A stretch of DNA of 64,000 nt from Litchfieldia alkalitelluris (GTDB taxonomy: Bacteria; Bacillota; Bacilli; Bacillales; Salisediminibacteriaceae), in contig NZ_KZ119600.1 of assembly GCF_002153425.1 (NCBI RefSeq), forward strand, positions 2,593,920-2,657,919, in the 5' to 3' direction. The stretch's first letter is position 1; each line of letters begins with the position of its first letter. A model generated the notes under the pieces. It was not told the origin of the DNA. It saw nothing but the letters and a program-made list of their open reading frames with translations, and searched no databases. Shown in pieces: positions 9,075 to 17,030 of the stretch. The translations under genes were made by a program, and so were the position numbers.

Positions 9075-10427
9075 TTAGCCTCCATTAAACAAATGAGATG
9101 GTAATTCATATCCATACTGCTCTAGCTTTTCGGAGCAATATGGACGGATTCCCGTTGCGGTATGCACTCCAATGACTTTTCCATCCACATCAGTTCCTTT
9201 TTGCTTGTAAACAAATAAATCCTGTAAGACGATGGTGTCTCCTTCCATACCAATTACTTCCGTTATATTTACTATTTTTCGACTCCCATCCTTCAATCGT
9301 GACTGCTGAATAATGAGATCAACTGCACCAGCAATCTGTTCTCTTATTGCACGAATTGGCAAATCCATCCCTGCCATTAACACCATCGTTTCTAAGCGAG
9401 ACAGCATTTCACGTGGTGAATTAGAGTGCCCTGTCGCTAATGAACCGTCATGCCCAGTATTCATTGCTTGAAGCATGTCCAATGCTTCTCCACCTCGAAC
9501 CTCTCCGATAACAATTCTATCAGGTCTCATCCGCAATGAATTTTTTACTAAATCTCGGATAGCAATAGCCCCTTTACCTTCAATATTTGGTGGACGGGTT
9601 TCTAAAGACACAACATGATCTTGTAATAACTGTAGTTCTGCTGCATCTTCAATCGTGACAATTCTTTCATCATGCGGAATAAACGATGACATGATGTTTA
9701 GTAAACTAGTTTTACCACTACCAGTCCCACCGCTTATAAAGATGTTTAAACGTCCTTTTACACATGCGTCCAGAAACTGTGCCATTTCTTCTGTGACGGA
9801 ACCAAATCGGATAAGGTCTTGAATTTGCAAGCGATTTTGTGGAAACTTCCGGATCGTAATTACTGGTCCTACTAGCGATAATGGTGGAATAATTGCATTC
9901 ACCCTTGAACCATCAGGGAGGCGAGCATCAACCATTGGACTGCTCTCATCTATTCTTCTACCAAGTGGAGAAACTATTTTCTCAATCACTTGTAATACGT
10001 GGTCATCATCACGGAAGAAATTAGAACTAAGGCTTAATTTCCCATTTTTTTCAATATATATTTGATCCGGACCATTTACCATAATCTCGGATACCTCAGA
10101 GTCATTTAACAGTGGAGTGATTGGACCGAATCCAATCAATTCATGCGACACCCTATCAATTAGCTCTCTTTTTCCTTCGAAAGTTGATCGATCATTTTTA
10201 TCATTTAAGAATTTCATCGCTTCAATATCAATGAGTTCTTTTTGTTCCTTATCAGTTAATTCTGGCTTCTTTTTTAACTCTGTGATTAAATAATTTTGAA
10301 GTTCAATTTTCAGCTCAGAATCCTTTGGTTTTACAGCTTCCCTAATCTGAGATATACTATCGGGCTGCCCATTCCCTTTCAAGGAAGAAGCCGCATTTTT
10401 TTCATTGATTCTTTTCAATAATGACAT
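9075..10427 (-). CDS. tadA: Tad pilus assembly ATPase TadA/CpaF
   Basis: The cytoplasmic secretion ATPase that powers pilus assembly. It has the CpaF N-terminal region with [16 protein letters not shown] Walker A box GGTGSGKT lies near residue 235. The Asp box [12 protein letters not shown], the arginine/Walker B region [19 protein letters not shown] and the histidine box [14 protein letters not shown] follow. At 450 residues it is full length for the family. The start follows GGGGGG with five bases of spacing. Confidence 0.95.
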   Translation of the reverse strand: MSLLKRINEKNAASSLKGNGQPDSISQIREAVKPKDSELKIELQNYLITELKKKPELTDKEQKELIDIEAMKFLNDKNDRSTFEGKRELIDRVSHELIGFGPITPLLNDSEVSEIMVNGPDQIYIEKNGKLSLSSNFFRDDDHVLQVIEKIVSPLGRRIDESSPMVDARLPDGSRVNAIIPPLSLVGPVITIRKFPQNRLQIQDLIRFGSVTEEMAQFLDACVKGRLNIFISGGTGSGKTSLLNIMSSFIPHDERIVTIEDAAELQLLQDHVVSLETRPPNIEGKGAIAIRDLVKNSLRMRPDRIVIGEVRGGEALDMLQAMNTGHDGSLATGHSNSPREMLSRLETMVLMAGMDLPIRAIREQIAGAVDLIIQQSRLKDGSRKIVNITEVIGMEGDTIVLQDLFVYKQKGTDVDGKVIGVHTATGIRPYCSEKLEQYGYELPSHLFNGG

Positions 10428-10438
10428 TTCTTCCCCCC

Positions 10439-11638
10439 CTATTTACGCTTAGCAAAGAAAAACATTCCTTTTTTCTTCTTCTTCCTTGTTGTTGGTGGAT
10501 CATTTTCATTTTCAGAGAAATGATGGATTAGCTGATTTCCGATATTCAACACTGCTTTGGCAACAGCGGATCTAGAGGAAATCTCTACAAACGGTTCTCC
10601 TTTATTGATTGAGCTTATGACGGTTTTGTAGTCACTTGGAATTGTAGCATGAACATTCATCCCTAAGACATCCTCTGTTAAATCCTTGGTCATCCCTTCC
10701 GTTTCTGCGTCTCGATTTAAAATAACACGAATATTATCTTTAAGTCCTAGTAAATTTAATGTATCGATCGCGAGTTTCCCATTTTTTAACGCAGGTAAGT
10801 CCAACGATGCAATTAATAAGATGACATCAGAATGTTCAAGGGCAATTAAGCTCGTTTCTACAAACGCTGGAGGTGTATCAACGATAATGATGTCATACTT
10901 TTTTTTCAATTCTTCTAACAAGTAGCTAATGTGTTCCCCTGTAATCAGTTCAGCAAATTCCGGAAGAGGAGGTGCTGCGAATATATCAATCCCCGATTTA
11001 TGTTTCAGTACAAAGTCTTCAATTGATTTGTCACCATGTTCATATGACCCCTTGACCCAATCATAGATCGTTCGGGACGGTTGTTGGTCAAATAAAAGGG
11101 CCACATCACCAAATTGGAGATCTAAGTCTATAACCACTACTTTCAAATGATGTTTATTTAGTGCGACAGCTGTATTTACGCTAATCGTTGTCTTTCCGAC
11201 GCCACCTTTTGTACTGCAGACCGTAATAATTTTGGCAGTATTATCATTTTTCGCAGAAAGGTCCCCTTCAAGTTTTAAGCTGACAACTTTTTCAGCTTTT
11301 TTGATCGAGTCGATTACCTCTTGCTCATCACTCTCGATATCCAGAACATCAACGGCACCTGAGAACATGGCTTTTTTATAATCAATATCTTCTCGTTGTA
11401 AAAGTAAAATAACAGCTGTTTGTGGAAAAAGTCGTGTGACCTCCTGACATATATCATAGGGGTTTTGGATAGAGTTTGGACCAAGCACTACAATGTTCCC
11501 TTTTGAATTCGTTAATTCTACTTTTAATTCAGAATAAGTATTGAAGGTTTTACTCCGAATTTTCAACTCGTATAGCATACTTTGCACTGCAGTAGAGTAC
11601 ATATTTTTTTCAGACAAAATGTAATAATTTAGTTTCAT
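10439..11638 (-). CDS. tadZ: Tad pilus localisation ATPase TadZ/CpaE
   Basis: A MinD/ParA-like ATPase that positions the pilus machine. A receiver-like N-terminal domain of about 120 residues lacks obvious phosphorylation sites. A deviant Walker A box, [16 protein letters not shown], begins near residue 145, and the switch region [11 protein letters not shown] follows. The tail is strongly basic (KKKKKG). The start ATG overlaps the cpaB stop as ATGA. Confidence 0.9.
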   Translation of the reverse strand: MKLNYYILSEKNMYSTAVQSMLYELKIRSKTFNTYSELKVELTNSKGNIVVLGPNSIQNPYDICQEVTRLFPQTAVILLLQREDIDYKKAMFSGAVDVLDIESDEQEVIDSIKKAEKVVSLKLEGDLSAKNDNTAKIITVCSTKGGVGKTTISVNTAVALNKHHLKVVVIDLDLQFGDVALLFDQQPSRTIYDWVKGSYEHGDKSIEDFVLKHKSGIDIFAAPPLPEFAELITGEHISYLLEELKKKYDIIIVDTPPAFVETSLIALEHSDVILLIASLDLPALKNGKLAIDTLNLLGLKDNIRVILNRDAETEGMTKDLTEDVLGMNVHATIPSDYKTVISSINKGEPFVEISSRSAVAKAVLNIGNQLIHHFSENENDPPTTRKKKKKGMFFFAKRK

Positions 11639-12183
11639 TTCGGCATCTTTCCTTTGATGAGTTCTTCTAAGGAAATTTGGACATTTGAAGATACTTCTTT
11701 GTCTTCTTCTCCTCTCAACATCAATGTTATAGAACCAATTTCTTTTGCAAACGCAAGAGAAGTACCTTGTTCGGGAGTAACTTCAAGTGTAACCATTTCA
11801 TTAAGCTGGTTGAGTTCATATTGTTCATCATTAAACGTTTTTCCAACTGCTAACACTTTAATTCCTTGTAATAGAATTTGAGAGGATGTAATTTCACTCA
11901 CAGGTATTGGTAAAATCGCAACAACATCTACATAAGAGCCTGGCGTAACGAAACCTGACACATTTTGAACTTCAGTAACTGAAATTGATATTGCTCTTTT
12001 ACCAGATTCAATTTCTATCGTGTGTCCGTGTTCTACATCACTAACTGCTTCTGCCTCTTCAACAATTGTTGTTGTATTAACCGTCTGGTTAGTATCCCCA
12101 GGGTTGGCTGCTAATATATAAACAAATAAAGACATTATCATTCCGAATATGATAGCTAACATCCAAATTTTTTTCGTATTCAT
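11635..12183 (-). CDS. cpaB: Flp pilus assembly protein CpaB/RcpC
   Basis: A single N-terminal membrane anchor (IWMLAIIFGMIMSLFVYIL) is followed by an extracellular SAF-like domain with GFVTPGSYVDVVAILP. It stabilises the pilus outside the membrane in related systems. The start ATG at 12183 has AAAGGTG six bases upstream; the GTG at 12192 would overlap that site. It overlaps tadZ by four bases. Confidence 0.85.
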   Translation of the reverse strand: MNTKKIWMLAIIFGMIMSLFVYILAANPGDTNQTVNTTTIVEEAEAVSDVEHGHTIEIESGKRAISISVTEVQNVSGFVTPGSYVDVVAILPIPVSEITSSQILLQGIKVLAVGKTFNDEQYELNQLNEMVTLEVTPEQGTSLAFAKEIGSITLMLRGEEDKEVSSNVQISLEELIKGKMPK

Positions 12184-12224
12184 TGGCATCACCTTTATGT
12201 TCTTTCCCTGTTTTATGATGGATC

Positions 12225-13130
12225 TTATTGTGTTAATCCATATCCAAATGTTCCATAATTAGATTGAGCTGGCGCAGCCTGTCCCGAACTAGACGCTTGG
12301 ATAAAGCGCCCTGTTACTTCAGCACCGTCTCTTGTTGACGACACGCTTTCTAAAAAGAAAGTAGCAAAGCCTACAACCCGTACTTGTTTTATTTGATTCT
12401 GTTCTGTTTGAACAGGAGTATAGACTGGAATTAGAACAACCCTTGCGCAGTTTGGCGGGTAGTTTAAGTAGGTTGCATCCGGACAGCTAGCAATTCGATC
12501 ATTTACCGCACGTTGTGTAGGTCCAGCAATCTGACCTGTTTGCGTATTTAAAGTAGTGTTGACTTTTAATTCATAATTAAAGCCATTTCGTAAATCGTTT
12601 TCATAATTATTTGCACCTGAACCTGTTAGAGCAATCGCCCCAAAGTTTCCACTAGCGGATTCACTTACTTTTATCGTTTGTAACGATCCGAATGCTAGAT
12701 TATGTGATGGTTGGATACCTAATGGAATTGATCCAGTACCTGATTGCAACGGTTTAAGTTCAACAACAGCTCTAGCAGAAATGGTTGGCTCCTTTATTCC
12801 TATCGCCTTACCAAAAAATAGCGTCCCTTGTTTACTACCTGTCACTTCAAGCAAGGTATTGCCTTGGTTTGTCAAGCTTCGAAAATTGCTTGGATCGCCA
12901 CTATTTAAGAGAATTGTATGGTGAACTTGTTGTTGTGCCCTTGAAAAATTACTTGGAAGCTCTTGGGCTCCAGCTAAAGCTGCAGCATCTGCGATTTTCT
13001 GCATACGATTTTTTTCTAGATACAGTGAACCGAAATCAATTACTAAAGCTAGCATGGCAATAAATATAGACATGCTAAATGCAACTAATATAATCACCGC
13101 TCCATCTTCTTTTTTTAGCAAGTTTTTCAT
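12225..13130 (-). CDS. TadG-like pilus protein (301 aa)
   Basis: The N-terminus has a charged segment (KKEDGAV) and one hydrophobic helix followed by DFGSLYLEKNRMQKIADAAA, the signature of TadG/TadE-like pseudopilins. The rest is an extracellular glycine- and serine-rich domain with two cysteines (ASCPD and PPNCA). It lacks the von Willebrand domain of longer TadG proteins. The start follows GAGG that is part of the end of tadE, so the two are coupled. Confidence 0.8.
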   Translation of the reverse strand: MKNLLKKEDGAVIILVAFSMSIFIAMLALVIDFGSLYLEKNRMQKIADAAALAGAQELPSNFSRAQQQVHHTILLNSGDPSNFRSLTNQGNTLLEVTGSKQGTLFFGKAIGIKEPTISARAVVELKPLQSGTGSIPLGIQPSHNLAFGSLQTIKVSESASGNFGAIALTGSGANNYENDLRNGFNYELKVNTTLNTQTGQIAGPTQRAVNDRIASCPDATYLNYPPNCARVVLIPVYTPVQTEQNQIKQVRVVGFATFFLESVSSTRDGAEVTGRFIQASSSGQAAPAQSNYGTFGYGLTQ

Positions 13131-13131
13131 A

Positions 13132-13515
13132 TCATTCTATCCTCATGACCGTATTCGCTTTTATCTCCAATGATTCAGGTAATACATTATTGATTATTGG
13201 AACTGAAGGTGTTATCGGATAAGATAATTGTACCGTTACATAATTCCCTCTTGAGCGATTTACTCGTGAAGGTGTTTGTGAAATGGAAATTTGATTTGTA
13301 TTAAGTGATCCAGCAGATGTTCTAACTCGCTCAACGACATCGGCATCAGTTCCCCCAACACTAGCAATTCTCGCCCCTTCTCGGCTCGCATGCTCTAGTG
13401 TTAAGTACACATGAAAAATTCGACCAAAATCGATGATTACAAATAAAATAAACACAAGAATCGTCAATGTTAAGGCTAATTCGACCGTTGCTTGCCCTTT
13501 TTCTGATTTAATCAC
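13132..13515 (-). CDS. tadE: TadE-like pseudopilin
   Basis: The short TadE domain is complete: KGQATVELALTLTILVFI, then DFGRIFHVYLTLEHASREGAR, which marks the prepilin cleavage and helix region. The GTG start at 13515 overlaps the prepilin peptidase stop as GTGA, showing translational coupling; a longer frame to 13539 would lie inside the upstream gene. The product is 127 residues. Confidence 0.85.
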   Translation of the reverse strand: MIKSEKGQATVELALTLTILVFILFVIIDFGRIFHVYLTLEHASREGARIASVGGTDADVVERVRTSAGSLNTNQISISQTPSRVNRSRGNYVTVQLSYPITPSVPIINNVLPESLEIKANTVMRIE

Positions 13516-14003
13516 AGGAACATCACTCCCGAATAACAAACTGTTCCTAGTACGATCGCCACACCATAAGGAAACGCATGGTGTAATTCATTTTTGTTTA
13601 ATCCATCCAATGATCTAAACTGAGCAGAGAACAAGATCCGCCTTATAGTACAAATCAACTCTTTTTGTTTAACTAAAATAAGAAATGCAATCATCCCTCC
13701 AATAATGGCTATATATAAGAAGGAACCTAACGTAAAAGCTGCACCTTGTAGTGCGCCTATAGCCATTAGAAGCTTCACATCTCCAGCTGCCATTCCGCCT
13801 AAGGCATATGGTATAATTAACAAAGCTAACCCCGTTAATAGACCTAATAAACTAAATAAAAAACCGTCCCACCCATAAGTAATCGTATTCAAAGTAAGTC
13901 CCGCTATCATGGCAGGAAAAGTGACGATATTTAATATTTTTCTATCTTTTATATCTGTGAATATAGAAATAGCAAGAGCAATAAATAAAACTACAATTGT
14001 CAT
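13512..14003 (-). CDS. tadV: Prepilin peptidase TadV/CpaA (family A24)
   Basis: A multi-helix membrane aspartyl protease that processes Flp and TadE pilins. The two catalytic aspartates are in FTDIKDRKI and GMAAGDVKLL, the latter being the GxGD-like motif with alanine at the second position. Size, 163 residues, fits the short TadV type without a methyltransferase domain. The ATG at 14003 has GAGGTG six bases upstream. Confidence 0.88.
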   Translation of the reverse strand: MTIVVLFIALAISIFTDIKDRKILNIVTFPAMIAGLTLNTITYGWDGFLFSLLGLLTGLALLIIPYALGGMAAGDVKLLMAIGALQGAAFTLGSFLYIAIIGGMIAFLILVKQKELICTIRRILFSAQFRSLDGLNKNELHHAFPYGVAIVLGTVCYSGVMFL

Positions 14004-14076
14004 GGTTGTCACCTCTTTTTACGTGAAATAGATCTCTATACGAGATTAAACCACTTTTAACTTCTTTTTTTATTTT

Positions 14077-14118
14077 AAAAAAACCCTACTTTCTAAAATA
14101 AATTTGAAAGTAGGATTT
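14077..14118 (-). terminator. Terminator after the pilin genes
   Basis: On the minus strand CCTACTTTC pairs with GAAAGTAGG and is followed by seven T. It lies between the two pilin genes and the assembly genes, so part of the transcripts would stop here. That would make pilin mRNA more abundant than mRNA for the machine. Confidence 0.75.
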
Positions 14119-14158
14119 AGTATCTTAGGAAAATAAACAGTTAATGAATATTTATTAG

Positions 14159-14326
14159 TTAATTGCCAAAAACAGAGTTTCTTACTTCGTTAACTTTATC
14201 AATTAAGGCACCGCCGAATGCTGTAAATGCTGCAATTGCTCCAATTGCAATTACTCCTAAAATTAAACCATACTCAGTCATACCTTGACCTTTTTCTTCT
14301 TGCATAAATCTTTTAATTTGTTTCAT
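14159..14326 (-). CDS. flp: Flp-type pilin, second copy (55 aa)
   Basis: Translated directly from the minus strand. After a short basic leader comes QEEKGQGMTEYGLILGVIA, the Flp prepilin cleavage motif (G-Q-G-M-TEY) followed by the hydrophobic helix. It ends VRNSVFGN. It is 85% or so similar by eye to the copy at 14412 and would be cut by the TadV peptidase. The major pilus subunit or a minor variant. Confidence 0.92.
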   Translation of the reverse strand: MKQIKRFMQEEKGQGMTEYGLILGVIAIGAIAAFTAFGGALIDKVNEVRNSVFGN

Positions 14327-14411
14327 TCTATTTTATCCCCTTTTTTAATATATTGTATTTATATATTTAACGGACGTTGTGAACTGAAAGTTTATAACTA
14401 TGAAAATATAC

Positions 14412-14582
14412 TTAATTTGAAGAGAATACAGAATCTTTCACTTCATTAATTTTATCAATTAAAGCCCCACCAAAAGCGGTAAATGCAGCAACTGCTCCAA
14501 TTGCAATTACTCCTAAAATTAAGCCATACTCAGTCATACCTTGACCTGTTTCTTCGTTCATAAATTTTTTGAATTGTTTCAT
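14412..14582 (-). CDS. flp: Flp-type pilin, first copy (56 aa)
   Basis: First gene of the Tad operon, preceded by AAGGTGG eleven bases or so upstream of the ATG. It contains EETGQGMTEYGLILGVI and ends KDSVFSSN. The differences from its neighbour are concentrated at the leader and the C-terminus, while the helix is nearly identical, as expected after tandem duplication. Confidence 0.92.
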   Translation of the reverse strand: MKQFKKFMNEETGQGMTEYGLILGVIAIGAVAAFTAFGGALIDKINEVKDSVFSSN

Positions 14583-14620
14583 TATTTGTGACCACCTTTT
14601 TATTTTTTTGTTTTATTGCA

Positions 14621-14666
14621 TAAAAAAATACTACACCCGAAGAATAGTATAATAGTGATCACTATT
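14621..14666 (-). terminator. Expression platform of the riboswitch: terminator and competing palindrome
   Basis: Minus-strand ATACTA pairs with TAGTAT and runs into TTTTTTT (14621-14650), forming an intrinsic terminator. Directly upstream lies a perfect 16-base palindrome, AATAGTGATCACTATT (14651-14666). It abuts the 3' end of the c-di-GMP aptamer, and its ACTATT half is repeated in the terminator stem. Alternative pairing between these pieces offers an antiterminator, so ligand binding would control read-through into the pilin genes. Confidence 0.7.
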
Positions 14667-14748
14667 TTCGGTAACTGGCTGGCATATCGTTTTGACTTAG
14701 CCCCTAAAGCTTTGCGTCCCATAGTTTCCTATGGTTTGCCTTTATCAT
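14664..14748 (-). ncRNA. Cyclic di-GMP-I riboswitch (GEMM-I)
   Basis: The minus strand carries the hallmarks of the class. AAAGGCAAACC opens the first hairpin, which closes with GGGACGCAAAGC. Then come GGGGCTAAG and a second hairpin with GCCAGCCAG and TTACCG. These are the most conserved bases of the aptamer and its tetraloop-receptor contact. It stands in the 5' leader of the Flp pilin and Tad assembly operon, which ties pilus production to the second messenger. Identification is from recalled consensus; a covariance-model search would settle it. Confidence 0.9.
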
Positions 14749-14796
14749 ATTTTTAAACAACGTTCGATGTCGTATTTTGTCGTTGTTTGTAATGCG

Positions 14797-14823
14797 ATTA
14801 TAGCACGCGTTTTATTCAAGCAA
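14797..14823 (-). promoter_or_regulatory. Probable promoter of the Tad operon
   Basis: TATAAT with an extended TG (TGCTATAAT) is at 14797-14802 on the minus strand. TTGCTT stands fifteen bases upstream, a short spacing that the extended -10 can offset. The aptamer starts about 50 bases downstream. Confidence 0.6.
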
Positions 14824-14915
14824 CAATATCAAAATGTTACAATATATACATAAATATGGAAATTTATATTTTTTTTAATAACTAGGATATTTAAGATCAC
14901 TAAGGACGTGAAAAA

Positions 14916-15254
14916 ATGCAAGTCATTACAGAATCTAACATAAGACAAGTTCAAATTACTATTCATCGATATGATACGTTCTTTCTAAGGTTAAAAGGCT
15001 TAATGTTTCGTTTTAGTCCAATTAAAAATGAAGGAATACTACTATACCCCTGTAATTCCATTCATATGTTTTTTATGTTTTTTCCGATTGATGTCATTTT
15101 TTTGAATGCCAAAAATGAAGTTATATTGACGAAAGAAGCTGTAAAACCATGGAAGGTTATATTTCCTGTTAAACAAGCAATAGCCGTCTTAGAGCTTCCA
15201 GTTGGGAGTATCTCACAGTATGAAATTCAAGCAGGGTCCGTCATAAATGTTTAA
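14916..15254 (+). CDS. DUF192 family protein (112 aa)
   Basis: A small cytoplasmic-type DUF192 protein with FLRLKGLMFR, GILLYPCNSIHMFFMFFPIDVIFL and VLELPVGS, the three conserved blocks of the family. The reading is complete. It is divergent from the Tad operon. DUF192 genes often sit next to Tad loci in bacilli, to my recollection, but no biochemical role is established. Confidence 0.85.
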   Translation: MQVITESNIRQVQITIHRYDTFFLRLKGLMFRFSPIKNEGILLYPCNSIHMFFMFFPIDVIFLNAKNEVILTKEAVKPWKVIFPVKQAIAVLELPVGSISQYEIQAGSVINV

Positions 15255-15395
15255 ATTAGTTGTTATGCTAACTAATTGAAAATTAATCCTAAACAAACAT
15301 CCACTAATGCTTTAACTCCAGTACTATACCCTAACGGCCTGTAACTTGAAAATCCTTCAGTCGAAATAGTAACTGAAGGATTTCCAATGTAATTA

Positions 15396-15935
15396 TCAGT
15401 AGCATTGAAATGATGATATTTGTCTTAAATCCACTCCAAAGTATAACCAGAAAAATCCATTCCAACGATAGCCCGCAATCGAGTTTCTTCCAACAAATAC
15501 TGGATAGAACCAAAACTGTTGTCTATTATTTAACCAAATATACGTATAACGGTACAAACAACGACGAATGCCACCTGGGTCAACTGCCATCACACCTATT
15601 CCCCCAACTCCACCTGGTTGTGATGATGGTATAAATGATGGTGGTGGACTACTTGGCGGACCTTCTTGAGGTGATTGTCCCGGCCCAAAACCTGGTGGTG
15701 GACCAAAACCGGGTGGTCCTGAAGGTGGTTGTCCGGGTCCAGATGGTGGACCAAATGGCGGCCTCCCCCCTGGTGGACCAAAAATACCAGTTAATCCACC
15801 TACTATCGGGCCTAAGCCAATAGGTTGAAACTGTCTTTGTTCATATGTTCCTTCCCACATTCCATTATCTACTTGATCATTGTATGTTTGTCTGTAGTCC
15901 AATTCTAGTTCATTATTATGGTTTGGATACACCAT
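15396..15935 (-). CDS. Proline/glycine-rich protein with a C-terminal aromatic domain
   Basis: The first 45 residues are polar. A collagen-like low-complexity stretch of GPP and PPG repeats spans residues 50-110. The last 70 residues are rich in tyrosine, tryptophan and arginine (RRCLYRYTYIWL, GYRWNGFFWLYFG) and look like a compact domain conserved in Bacillus proteins of unknown role. No signal peptide is visible. The start lies close behind GGGAGGGG, so the GTG at the second codon is an alternative. Surface or spore-layer location is a guess. Confidence 0.75.
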   Translation of the reverse strand: MVYPNHNNELELDYRQTYNDQVDNGMWEGTYEQRQFQPIGLGPIVGGLTGIFGPPGGRPPFGPPSGPGQPPSGPPGFGPPPGFGPGQSPQEGPPSSPPPSFIPSSQPGGVGGIGVMAVDPGGIRRCLYRYTYIWLNNRQQFWFYPVFVGRNSIAGYRWNGFFWLYFGVDLRQISSFQCY

Positions 15936-16210
15936 AACCCCTCCCTTTATTAGGTATAAACCTGTAGGCTATTTTCCATATTTATACTATGCAGATTCAC
16001 AAGCGAATCAACTTGTACTTATGTAAATAGGCAAACGACGTGGGTTATTAAGGAAATGGATAAAAGACGACGGAATGAATGCTAGAATTGGAGAATAACA
16101 TTCCTTTTTAGTCCCATCACTTAATTATTAAGTTTAATATTTATTTCGGTTTTTGCTTTCTTATAAACTACTTTTATCGACTTCACTAGCTAATTCTAGT
16201 AAAACACATA

Positions 16211-16240
16211 AAATAACCCCTAGCTTTGCTAGAGGTTATC
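16211..16240 (-). terminator. Rho-independent terminator
   Basis: On the minus strand AACCTCTAGC pairs with GCTAGGGGTT around AAA, followed by ATTTTAT. No protein gene lies upstream on this strand until the stop of the LysM gene at 17031. The terminator therefore fits the end of the structured block at 16245-16714. Confidence 0.6.
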
Positions 16241-16244
16241 AGAG

Positions 16245-16714
16245 GTTAACACCTTAGGGGACCCAACCACTTACATCACACTATTGTACATTCCATGCCA
16301 TTGTCTCAATCTTTAATTGAAATTGACAATAACAGTCAAGAGCGATGTGTGTTTATTCCGTTTTGGGTACAGTAACGATTTCCTAGTTATTCATTAAAAA
16401 TAACTTGTAATCTCGTTTTGCATATCCTTATGCTACTTATTAACATACTAAATTTGATCTTTAACAAAGTTTAACATAAGCTTACTTCAGTTATCTTTGT
16501 AACTTCAGTTTACTTCCGCTCACTTCGGTTAACTTTCTAACTTTAGTTTACTTCGCTCACTTCAGTTAACTTTCTAACTTTAGTTGCTTCGACTAACTCA
16601 GATCATTTTTAGTTACAGCTAAAACTCAGACATAAGGTGAGACTGTCAACCGGTTTGTTTCATTGGTTTGGAAACGGAACCAACTTTTATGGTTGAGTCT
16701 CCTACGGTGTTAAC
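16245..16714 (-). other. 470-bp block with 24-bp inverted ends: large structured RNA or MITE
   Basis: The outer nine bases, GTTAACACC (16245-16253) and GGTGTTAAC (16706-16714), pair perfectly. Pairing continues inward through AGG/CCT, GAC/GTC and CAACC/GGTTG, 20 of 24 positions. Inside, near the right end, is a second long hairpin in which GAGACT pairs with AGTCTC. A roughly 36-base unit containing AGTTAACT and GAAGTGAGC is repeated about 2.5 times. An extended -10 promoter and a terminator flank the block on the minus strand, as for a transcribed RNA of about 540 nt. Alternatively the ends are terminal inverted repeats with duplicated TTAA. I see no open frame and no known class. Confidence 0.6.
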
Positions 16715-16754
16715 AGATTTTTTATTGTGTGCTTCTCTCTCTTTCTTTAATTAG

Positions 16755-16765
16755 ATTATAGCATA
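16755..16765 (-). promoter_or_regulatory. Extended -10 promoter
   Basis: The minus strand reads TATGCTATAAT, a perfect extended -10 (TRTGN plus TATAAT). No good -35 is visible. Transcription would start about 35 bases before the GTTAACACC arm of the structured block. Confidence 0.55.
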
Positions 16766-17030
16766 GCTTTCAGGTTATTTTTTTGAACATTCTATGAATT
16801 TAAAAAATAACCCGTTATACATACATTAACGTCATTTTTTCAGGTATTTACTTTCACTTAAGAATTCTTAAAAACAAATACTATATAGCTAAAAATCCCA
16901 ATGAAGAAGCTTAAACCAACCACAGTTAGTTTAAGCTCTCTATATTTAAGATATTTGGTAACCATCTAATTTTCAGTACCCAGTTAAAAGAAACAAGCTG
17001 CTGTCTAATAAGTATATTTTTTCATATTAA

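Noticed and set aside
15596-15823. Frames on both strands over the Pro/Gly-rich region
   Set aside because: Low-complexity GGT/CCA DNA keeps several frames open; only the 15396-15935 frame has a ribosome binding site and a sensible C-terminal domain.
16635-16715. Known riboswitch such as M-box, c-di-AMP or SAM
   Set aside because: GGTGAGAC and similar words resemble fragments of these, but the conserved cores are missing and no gene in the right orientation follows.
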